This document shows, piece after piece, positions 21,884 through 31,921 of a stretch of DNA of 64,000 nt. Every line of letters starts with the position of its first letter. The first letter of the stretch is position 1. The notes beneath the pieces are model-generated. The model was not told where the DNA came from and did no database searches. It saw only the letters and a list, made by a program, of their open reading frames with translations. The translations under genes were made by a program, and so were the position numbers. This DNA comes from Wurfbainia villosa. Taxonomy: Eukaryota > Streptophyta > Magnoliopsida > Zingiberales > Zingiberaceae. The stretch lies in the NCBI GenBank assembly GCA_025175895.1, contig CM046008.1, positions 27,483,255 through 27,547,254 of the forward strand, in the 5' to 3' direction.

Positions 21884-24006
21884 TGTTAGTAATATATGAG
21901 AGATGTCCTAAGGCAATCGCCTTATGTATGAACCATTTATATGATAAATGAAGATTCACTATTTGAGTATACATATTTTATGTATTTGATTGGATCTTAA
22001 ACTCATTTACTGAATGTCCACGATACGATTCACAGCATGAGAGAATTTGTGATTGGATCACAACTAGTGAGTATCTCTACATGTGTAATTGTGATGTATC
22101 GGAATTATCCCTAGTCAATGAATTGATGGATTTGGACACCATCAATTCTGTCGAGACTAGCACGAGGTATACTCCTTGGTGTATCCAAGCAGCTGATTCT
22201 CACTGGCTGGAGACATAGTGATGTCCGGAGTTAATCGTGGATGCTAGTTATGGTAACTAGTTCATTGGAGTGACCAACCGTAAGACTTCATATGGTTTTC
22301 TGCATATATAGATATGTCAATGAAGTTCTTACTGTGGCTTAAGTGCGATGTTCCTTTGACTTGCGGTATTCAAGTCATCTTGATCATGGAGACTTATGCT
22401 TTGACATCTTAAGCAAACATCTCTAAGGAGATGTGGACCCGGGATGATTGGGTATAAGTCGAAGTGATCGAAGGTGTTTGAATAGCCTATAAAGGATTCA
22501 CCACTCCTTGCGAGGAGAAGTATACCCATGGCCTCTCGTCGGATTGTTACTAAAGTCTTTGGCCAAAGCATTACATGTTTAGAGTAAGGTACTCTTCGAT
22601 ACATGTGGAGTAACTAGAATCCGTAGGACGAGGAAATGATACTTGGGATAGGTGTGACGTAGTCAGCCTAGTGGGGACTGACACAATAGACCATGTCCTG
22701 AACCAAGTGGGTATAAGATGAGTGAAGGGAATGTGGCACGATTCATTCAAGCTACTGAAGGGTTTCAGAAATAGTTCTGGATCAACCGTTGATCTTTTCG
22801 GTTAATTGGGGATCATGATGTACTACTAGGTGCCACTCATGATCGTTCTATAATTAATGGTTAATTATAGACGGCCAACATAAACCGAGAACCTATTTGG
22901 TCACACGCACAACGAGTGTAATCCAAAGGATTTAAAACGAGCTTGAGAATGAGATTCTCAGACCGAGAGAAACTATGTTTGGTTGGACCAAACATAAAGC
23001 GAGCATGAAATTGTTTACGATCGCAATGGAGGCGTGGATGGGCGTGTCTTATGAAGACATAATGGATGGACCAAAATGGTTTGGTTCTAATCCAATGGAT
23101 GAGAATAAACCAAAGGGTTTGGTTTATTTTAAACGAATGAACCAAAAGTTGGTTCGGTTCGTTTTAACTTAAAATAAACCATCATGGTTTGGTTTATTTT
23201 AACTTATCTTAATGGAGGCGGGTTAACGGCTTTATGGATATGATCCATTAACCATTAAGAGAATTAGTTCTCTATAAAAAGGAGCTTAAACCCTAATCCC
23301 AAAACCCTAATCAATAGTTGCCGCCCAACCTCCCTCTCCTATTGGCGCCCAACTCCAAGCTGCCGCCGCCCAGCCAAGGTCCTCCAGCGTCGAAGGTTGC
23401 TTCCTTGGTTTGGCATCAAGGTGAGCACTTTGCTTCCTTGGTTTTGGCGGCGCCTACTCCTCCACCAAGCTGTCCAGTTTTCTGGACAGCTTCTTCTCCT
23501 CTCGTCGGGCGTCGTTTGGGCGACGGTTAGTGCTCGACAGCGGCTAACATACCGAGATTTGATCTCCGGTAATCCTCTGGTGGAGGGCGAAGGATTCGTC
23601 AATCGGTTGTGAATACCTCTCGGAGAAGCAAGTCTTGAGGACTTGTTTTAGGTCCGAATTTGGATTCGGACCGTGATCATCTCTCGATCACGTCGTCTTC
23701 AACACGAGGCTAGTAACCCGTCACGAAGACGAAGCTCGTGGCTTAGCGAAGTCATCGAGGGCTCGGCGTGGATCACGGATAGAGGCGATTCTTACGAGGA
23801 TCGTTCCGGTTGATGCCGTTCCCGCTACACGTCATACGGAAGGTATAACGTAGTTTAAATTTCTTTTATTGCAATTTTAATTTACGGTTATGTCTACACT
23901 TGTTGTAATAGCATGCGTGTGTTGTGTGTGTTGTAATAAATAGGAGTATTTATTATTTTTATTGCTTCCGCTGTGCTCATGTTTACGAAACATGATCGAA
24001 CACACA
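21884..24006 (+). repeat. C 5' LTR
   Basis: TGTTAGTAATATATG...GAACACACA. Compared with the 3' LTR and the solo LTR, the last 20-26 bases are missing, so the LTR passes straight from CACACA to G and the primer site. It contains CTCTATAAAAAGG near 23271 (TATA box). Runs of ACCAAA/TTTGGT words (22975-23200) form local inverted repeats. Confidence 0.85.
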
Positions 24007-24007
24007 G

Positions 24008-24019
24008 TGGTATCAGAGC
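24008..24019 (+). other. C primer-binding site
   Basis: TGGTATCAGAGC, then CCAGG, directly after the 5' LTR. Confidence 0.9.
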
Positions 24020-24059
24020 CCAGGTTGTGTTTCGACATAATCGTAAAATTGGTTTTGCG

Positions 24060-25270
24060 ATAGTCATAATGTATTTCTGGAAATTTTCTAAATTTTGGAA
24101 ATTTAGAAGTATTTATGGAAATTTTTCAATTTTGGAAAGTCTAGAAGTATTTATGGAAATCTTCCACTTTTGGAAAGTTGGAAGTATTTATGGAAATTGA
24201 TATTTTCCATAAATAAAATATTTGATTAGATTCTGAAATTTGTTTCCTAATTTAATCATGATTTGATTTGAAATCAAATCTTAAAATATTTTATTTCCAT
24301 AAGTAGTTTTAATGATTTAGGAAATTGGTTTCCTAAATAGATTTTCCTTAATCAAATAATTCCATGAATAAAATATGTGATTAGATTTGGAAATTTGTTT
24401 CCTAATTTAATTATGATTTGATTTGGAGAATCAAATCTTAAACATATTTTATTTCCATAAATAGTTATGACATATAAGGAAATTATATACATGACATAAT
24501 TGTATGCCATGTAATTGCATTAGATGCATAACATTAAGCCATGCGTGTCGTGACATGTAGATGTATGCCATGTATGCCATGCCATGTAGATAATAGTTAT
24601 TTGCATGCAAAGAGGATGAGACATTAAAAACCCTTAAACAATATTAAAGCCTACACCTTCCATTAATATGGTTAGAACCCAGTTCCGTTTCTTGTTTGGG
24701 TTGTTGGACTCTCTCAAGCGGCTCGAACCGAACATGTTCAAACCATGGAATAGTTTAATACTAATATGGTAAGAGTCAGAGGTCAATCGTTAGCTTTGGT
24801 TGTTGGACTCTCTCCAAGCTGGGCTAATTGGTTGAATGCGCTCTAACCATATTAAAACTATTCTTGATTAATGGGTTGGCTTTAACCTGGAGCATCGGCT
24901 TGTTGGACTCTCTCCAAGGTCGATGTAAAGGGAGGTGAAGTTGGGTGCTATGCATATGATGCATACTTGTTAATGTGTTAACAACCCGATGTATGTGTGA
25001 ACATTCAAATAGTTGATAGCACATTGTGATAGTTGCATATACGTGATATGCAATCGGTATAGATGATACCTACCGTCGTAGTTATGAATGGCTTGTTGGA
25101 CTCTCTCCAAGGTTGTTCATAACTATGATGGATATCAACCCATTCGGAGATGGACCTACGATCTCCCGAAGTGATTTTAGGGTTTTTGAAATTCGAAAAA
25201 TGAATGGGATTTATAAATGTATATTGATGCATTTTAAAATCATTTTCTCATATATGCTCGTTTTGTATTT
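24060..25270 (+). repeat. C leader with two kinds of internal repeat
   Basis: A 1.2-kb untranslated leader between primer site and gag. At about 24070-24200 there are three imperfect units ending GAAGTATTTATGGAAAT. At 24700, 24800, 24900 and 25090 the words TTGTTGGACTCTCTCCAA(G) recur about 100-190 bases apart with different sequence between. AT-rich strings (TTTGATTAGATTTGGAAATT) repeat at 24215 and 24375. No coding frame is visible. A packaging or translation role is possible but unproven. Confidence 0.75.
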
Positions 25271-25289
25271 CTAGGTCAATAAATTGATC

Positions 25290-26080
25290 ATGATGTCTTT
25301 GAATTTGCGCACTATTTTGGATTCGAACAAACTGACTGGGCCTAACTTCCTGGACTGGCTTAGAAACCTGAGAATTGTTCTCAAGGCGGAAAAGCTTGCA
25401 TATGTCCTTGAAGAGCCTCTTCCTGACCGTCCTAAGGACGATGCAACTCGGACCAAATGTTGGTCTATCGAAAGCATGTGGCGGTCGTGGCGAGTTGCAT
25501 CATGCTAGCGGCGATGGTACAATTGCGAAGCAGCATGAGCATATGGATGCTAACACTATGGTCTTCCATCTTCATGAGTTGTTCGATGAGCAAGCGAGAT
25601 CCGAAAGGTTCGAGGTCTCTAGGCTCCTCTTCACCACGAAGATGCAAGAAGGTTCGTCTGTAGTGCAGTTTGTGCTAAAGATGAGCGGGTACATCGATGA
25701 CTAGCTACCCTCGGTTTTGTGATGGATCATGAGTTAAGTATTGACTTAATTGCATTGTTTGCCCAAGAGTTTCTCGATTTGTGATGAACTATCGGATGAA
25801 CAAATTGGAATCCACCATTCGAGCTCCTCGATATCTTTGAAGGCGTGGAGCCTTACATGAAGCATGAGGAGAAAGCGGTTCATTAGTTGATTCCTCAAAG
25901 AAAGGTTCTAAGAGGAAGGCAAAAGAGCGAGAAGAAAGGAAAGAAAAAGGCAAAGAAAGGCGGAACCCGGCAAAGGGCACTTGCCATCATCTGTGGCAAG
26001 GAAGGCCAGCGAAGAAATCTTGAGTCCATGAAGAAGAAGAAGGCATCCGATGCCCCATCCTCTTGAGTATCTTCGTTATT
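25290..26080 (+). pseudogene. gag: C gag and protease remnant
   Basis: Starts at ATG 25290. Residues 1-50 (LRTILDSNKLTGPNFLDWLR and on to VLEEPLPDRP) match the typical plant copia gag N-terminus. The frame breaks near 25500, resumes at 25510-25700 (HLHELFDEQARSERFEVSRL), and continues in fragments (VMNYRMNKLE, then FEGVEPYMKHEE). A Lys-rich segment follows. A possible knuckle remnant and a protease-like WVLD at about 26110 can be guessed but not shown. Several short indels make it non-functional. Confidence 0.75.
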
Positions 26081-29078
26081 GATTGTCATTCTATTTCCTT
26101 AGACACTTGGGTATTGGATCTGGGTGTGGCTCACATATATGTAATGACATACATGGGCTAAGGAATAGAAGAAGACTTGTCGAGGAGAGTCAAATTTCGA
26201 GTTGGCAATGGAGCAAAGGTTCTTTCTGGTCGCCATCGGAACTTATTTCTTTGAAGCTCCTAGTGGACTAGTCTTGGGTGGACAATTGCTATTATGTTCC
26301 TTCTCTAATAAAGAACATTGTTTCTATTTCCTGCTTAAATAGAAATGGTTTCCATTTAACGTTTAGTAACAATTGTTGTTATATAACTTTGAATGGCGTA
26401 CTTTATGGAACTGGAACTTTAAGTAATGGCATTTATACGTTGGACGTATCCAGTGACATTTTCAATATCGAAGCGAGCAACACGCGTGCTCGAAAGGATA
26501 ATCAAATAGACTCCTATATGTGGCATTGTCGTCTTGGCCATATAAGCAAGAAACGCATGTCCGAATTACACCGATGTGGAATTCTGGAATCGTTTGAATT
26601 GGATTCATACGATACATGCGAATCATGCTTAAAAGGCAAGATGACTAAGTTACCTTTTACGGGAAAAGGTGAACGAGTGGGAGAGTTACTAGGTCTAGTA
26701 CATACTGATGTATGTGGACCTATGTCAACTCAAGCATTAGGAGGCTATAGCTACTTCATTACCTTCACCGATGATCACTCACGGTTTGGGTATGTGTTCT
26801 TGATGAAACACAAGTCTGAAGCCTTTGAAAAGTTCAAAGAATTCAGAAATGAAGTAGAGAAACAACATGACAAAAGTATTAAAATACTTCGATCGGATCG
26901 AGGTGGTGAATACTTAAGTCAAGAGTTTCTTGATTATCTAAGAGACAATGGCATTTTGTCTCAATGGACTCCGCCCTATACACCACAGCATAATGGTGTA
27001 TCTGAGAGGCGTAACCGGACCTTGTTGGACATGGTCAGGTCAATGATGAATCATGCGACTCTTCCCAAGTCCTTTTGGGGTTATGCACTTGAGACATTTG
27101 TTTACTTGTTAAGCAGAATGTCTACAGTAGTCTCAACTACTCTCCATGAGATATGGAATGGTAGAAACCTCATGTATCTTACTTGAAGATATGGGGTTAT
27201 CTGCTTATGTGAAGCGGTATGTATCGGACAAAGCTGGATGCTAAGTCGATAAATGTCTATTTATTGGATACCCTAAGGAAACAAGGGGTTACCAATTCTA
27301 TCATCTGTGGAACAAAGGTGTTTGTTTGAGGCATCTTTGTGTTTCTAGAGAAAGAGTTTCTCTTGCAAGAAAGCGATGGGAGTGTCGTCGAGAGCTTGAG
27401 GCTCGAGAGACTCAAATAGACATTGATGAGATACGGTGAAGCACAGCGGTAAATGACTCATAGTGATGAGCAATCAATTTGGACCTATTGTAACACCACA
27501 TCTTCGTAGATCTGGTAGAACCTAATATTCTGAGAGATATGGATTTCTCGTAAGTGAATCGAGCGGCGTGTTACTCATTGATGATGAGAGCCTACAGTTA
27601 TGAAGAAGTCTTGACAAGTTGAGAAAGGGATAAGTGGCTTGGTGCCATGAAGTCGGAAATGGATTCCATGTATGAAAACCAAGTTTGGAACTTGGTTGAC
27701 CCACCCGAAGGCATAAAGCCTATAGGGTGCAAGTGGGTTTTCAAGAAGAAAACCGACATGGATGGTAATGTGATTACCTATAAGGCTCGATTGGTGGCGA
27801 AAGGATATCGTCAAAAGCAAGGTGTTGATTATGACGAAACCTATTACTTTGTAGCTATCTTAAATCCATTCGGATGCTCTGGCCATAGCGGCTCATTATG
27901 ATTATGAGATATGGCGGATGGATGTAACGGCTTTCCTTAATGGAAACTTGCTCGAGGGCGTGTATATGTAATCTGACTGAGGTTTCACATCGGTTGATAA
28001 AACCAAGGTATGCAAGTTGCGGCGATCCATTTATGGATTGAAGCAAGCATCGAGAAATTTGGAATATCCGTTTTGATGAGACGATCAAAAGTTTGATTTC
28101 TCACAAAATCGAGCGAACCTTGTGTGTACAAGAAGGTTAGTGGGAGTGCGATCGTGTTCCTAGTATTGTATGTCGATGACATATTACTTATAGGAAGCGA
28201 TGTGTCCATCTTCTGATCGATTAAGGTTTGGTTATCAAGACATTCTCCATGAAAGACACAGGAGAAGCAACCTACATCCTTGGGATTAAGATCTATAGAG
28301 ATAGATCGAAGCGGTTGCTTAGTCTTTTCGGTCTACATATATAGGCCAGTGCTAAAGAGGTTTAGCATGTCGGAATCCAAGAAAGGTTATCGCCCATCGG
28401 GCATGGGGTACACCTTTGAAGTCTATGTGTCGCGCCGCGAAGGCGAGAGGATTTGCATGAGTAAGATTCCCTATGCATCCATAATAGGATCTATCATGTA
28501 TGCTATGTTATGTCACGAGGCCCGATGTATCGTATGCTCACGAGTGTCACGGCGGATACGATCGATCGAGGAATGGATCATTGGCGGTATTAAGGCGATC
28601 CTTAAGTACTTGAGAAGAACTAAGGATGTGTTCCTAATATATGGAGAAGGGACATGGTGATCTGGGTATCGGATGCGGCTTCGAGACAGACAAGGATGAT
28701 TCAGGTCTCGATGCGGATCGTGTTCACCTTGAATGAAGCGCGATGAGTTGGAAAAGTTCCAAACAAGAGGCTGTAGCGGATTCTACCGAGGCGAGAATAT
28801 ATTGCGGCCGGAGCGGACGAAGAGGCGGTTTGGATCAAAGTTCGTTCATGAACTTGGTGTGATTCCGGCCATTGTTGAAGCAATCTGCGGTCTCTGCGAC
28901 AACAATGGAGCAATTGCGAACAAAGAGCCAAGGTCTCATCAGCGATCCAAACATGTGCGCCGCGCTATCATCTTATCGGAGAGATCATCGGTAGGAACAA
29001 AATACAAATCGAGAAAATTCCCCTTTGAAAGGAACTTAGCGGATCCCTTGACTAAAGCATTACCTCAGAAACAAGTTT
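26081..29078 (+). pseudogene. pol: C pol remnant: integrase, RT, RNase H
   Basis: The longest open part (26278-27186) is integrase. It has the zinc-binding H-H-C-C pattern (WHCRLGH, then CESCLKGK) and catalytic-core acidic residues in VHTDVCGP, LRSDRGGEY and HNGVSERRNRTLLD. RT follows, with VWNLVDPPEG and CKWVFKKKTD (27647-27850), then frameshifts, then LYVDDILLIGSD near 28165. The RNase H end has NLADPLTKALPQK at 29030-29078. The order integrase before RT is the copia signature. Stops and indels are frequent, especially at 27187-28990. Confidence 0.9.
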
Positions 29079-29126
29079 GAGGTCATGTTAGAGACTATGG
29101 TATTGGATCAGCGATTGGCATTAGGC

Positions 29127-29138
29127 CAAGTGGGAGTC
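29127..29138 (+). other. C polypurine tract
   Basis: CCAAGTGGGAGTC-type tract immediately before TGTTAGTAATATATG of the 3' LTR. Confidence 0.75.
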
Positions 29139-31270
29139 TGTTAGTAATATATGAGAGATGTCCTAAGGCAATCGCCTTATGTATGAACCATTTATATGAT
29201 AAATGAAGATTCACTATTTGAGTATACATGTTTTATGTATTTGATTGGATCTTAAACTCATTTCTTGAATGTCACGATACGATTCACGGCATGAGAGAAT
29301 TTGTGATTGGATCACAACTAGTGAGTATCTCTACATGTGTAATTGTGATGTATCGGAATTATCCTAGTCGATGAATTGATGGATTTGGACACCATCAATT
29401 ACAGCCGAGACTAACCGAGGTATACTCCTTGGTGTATCAAGCGGTGATTCTCCTTTGGTGGAGACATAGTGATGTCGGAGTTAATCGTGGATGCTAGTTA
29501 TGGTAACTAGTTCATTGGAGTGACCAGGTAGTAAGACTTCATATGGTTCTCTGCATATATAGATATGTCAATGAAGTTCTTCGTGGCTTAAGTGCGATGT
29601 TCCTTTGACTTGCGGTATTCAAGTCATCTTGATCATGGAGACTTATGCTTTGACATCTTAAGCAAACATCTCTAAGGAGATGTGGACCCGAGATGATTGG
29701 GTATAAGTCGAGTGATCGAAGGTGTTTGAATAGCCTATAAAGGATTCACCACTCCTTGCGAGAAGTATACCCATAGGCCTCTCGTCGGATTGTTACTAAA
29801 GTCTTTGGCCAAAGCATTACATGTTTAGAGTAAGGTACTCTTGATACATGTGGAGTAACTAGAATCGTGGGGCGAGAAATGATACTTGGGCTAGGTGTGG
29901 CGTGTAGTCGACCTAGTGAGGGGCCCGACACAATAGACCATGTCTGAACCAAGTGGGTATAAGATGAGTGAAGGGAATGAGGCGCGATTCATTCGAGCTC
30001 TTGAAGGGTTTGAAATAGTTACGGATCAACCGTTGATCTTTTGGTTAATTGGGGATCATGATGTACTACTAGGTGCCACTCATGATGGTTCTATAATTAA
30101 TGGTTAATTATAGGCGGCCAACATAAACCGAGAACCTATTTGGTCACACGCTCGAGTGTAATCCAAAGGATTTAAAGCGAGCTTGAGAATGGGATTCTCG
30201 GCCAAGGAGAAACTATGTTTGGTTGGACCAAACATAAGCGAGCATGAAATTGTTTGATCGCAATGGAGCGTGGATGGGCGTGTCTTATGAAGACATAATG
30301 GATGGACCAAAATGGTTTGGTCTAATCCAATGGATGAGAATAAACCAAAGGGTTTGGTTTATATTAAGCAGAATGAACCAAAGGTTGGTTGATTCGTTTT
30401 AACTTAAAATAAACCATCATGGTTTGGTTTATTTTAACTTATCTTAATGGAGGCGGGTTAACGGACTTTATGGATATGATCCATTAACCATTAAGAGAAT
30501 TAGTTCTCTATAAAATAGGGCTTAAACCTAATCCCAAACCCTAATCAATAGTAGCGCCCAACCCCTCCTCTCCTATTGCGCCCAACTTCAAGCTGCGCCA
30601 CCCAGCCCAAGGTCCTCAACGGCGTCAAGGTTGCTTCCTTCCTCCTTAGGTTTGGCATCAAGGTGAGCACTTTGCTTCCTTGGTTTTGGCGGCGCCTACT
30701 CCTCCACCAAGCTGTCCAGTTTTCTGGACAGCTTCTTCCTCGTCGGGCGTCGTTTGGGCGGCGGTTAGTGCTCCGACAGCGGCTAACATACGGGGATTTG
30801 ATCTCCGGTAATCCTCTGAGTGTGGAGGGCGAAGGATTCGTCAATCGGTTGTGAATACCTCTCCGGAGAAGCAAGTCTTGAGGACTTGTTTTAGGTCCGA
30901 ATTTGGATTGGACCGTGATCATCTCTCGATCACGTCGTCTTCAACACGAGGCTAGTAACCCGTGCGAAGGCCGAAGCTCGTGGCTTAAGCGAAGTCATCG
31001 AGGAGCTTAGGCGTGGATACGGATAGAGACGATTCTTACGAGAATCGTTCCGGTTGATGCCGTTCCCGCTACACGTCATACGGAAGGTATAACGTAGTTT
31101 AAATTTCTTTTATTGCAATTTTAATTTACGGTTATGTCTACACTTGTTGTAATAGCATGCGTGTGTTGTGTGTGTTGTAATAAATAGGAGTATTTATTAT
31201 TTTTATTGCTTCCGCTGTGCTCATGTTTACGAAACATGATCGAACACACACACGCTTGTGATCTAAAACA
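29139..31270 (+). repeat. C 3' LTR
   Basis: Homologous to 21884-24006 and 8995-11172. Its end extends past CACACACACG to ATCTAAAACA at 31270, where a one-mismatch TSD follows. Differences from the 5' LTR are mostly one- or two-base indels. TATA box TATAAAATA near 30509. Confidence 0.85.
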
Positions 31271-31275
31271 ACAGA

Positions 31276-31910
31276 TGTATTGGATTGTATCCGAGATAGT
31301 AAAGTATTGAACGTTTCTCCGTGGTGGAATGGCCAGTGAACATAATTGATTTGGTGATGCAGTGTTCATTATGTCAACTAATAAAGGTGGAATATTAATA
31401 ATCAACAAGGTTCTGTACTGAGATGGAAGTGGGAGCCTAGTATGATGGACAATGTTGGGAGATTATTTAGAATTTGGAAAGGGCCTGATGCGACTTCGGG
31501 TAATCGGTGATCGATTAGCTGAGCCCGCTAATTTTCTTCCGATCCATACGATGAGTTTGTTGGATCGATGGATAGGTTTATACTGTGAAGATTTCTAGTT
31601 CATGGAGTATCTTTGAGTATCGTATGTGATAGCGGTTCAGGGTTTACCTTGTGATTCTGGCAAAGTCTTTAACAGGTCACAGATATAGAGTTCCACTCTG
31701 GTACAGTTAGGTACTTATGATAGGTGGTCGATATGAAGATATTATTCATACTTTGGAAGGGCTGCGGGAAGCAGGTGTGATAGATTTTAGGGGATATCAG
31801 TAACCCAACTTGGTCACTTGAGGTGTGACTTGTCTCTAGATGCTTGAGATAGTTATTGTGACATCTCGTACTAATATACGAGAAGGAAATTTGGGGACTA
31901 AATTTTTATT
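31276..31910 (+). pseudogene. G1 integrase remnant
   Basis: The block matches the reverse complement of G3 at 37480-38000. Translated piecemeal, about 31595-31690 gives HGVSLSIVCDSGSGF then FWQSL, recognisable as the gypsy integrase core with catalytic Asp around HGVP-SIVSDR. Further on is DGRYEDIIHTLEGLR-like text that in intact elements is the QTDGQ...TLE region. Multiple frameshifts. This is the main reason for calling G1 Ty3/gypsy. Confidence 0.7.
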
Positions 31911-31921
31911 AGGGGGGAGAA
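31911..31921 (+). other. G1 polypurine tract
   Basis: AGGGGGGAGAA directly before the LTR start TGTTAAATACAG. G3 has the matching tract on the other strand at 37455-37465. Confidence 0.85.

Larger units (their letters stand above)
21884..31270 (+). mobile_element. C: Ty1/copia LTR retrotransposon inserted in G1
   Basis: LTRs 21884-24006 and 29139-31270, primer site 24008-24019, polypurine tract 29127-29138. Putative TSDs are GCAGA (21879-21883) and ACAGA (31271-31275), with one mismatch. The interior has a long leader and then remnants of gag, knuckle/protease, integrase, RT and RNase H in copia order. Frames are broken by many short indels. The solo LTR at 8995 is from the same family. Confidence 0.9.
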
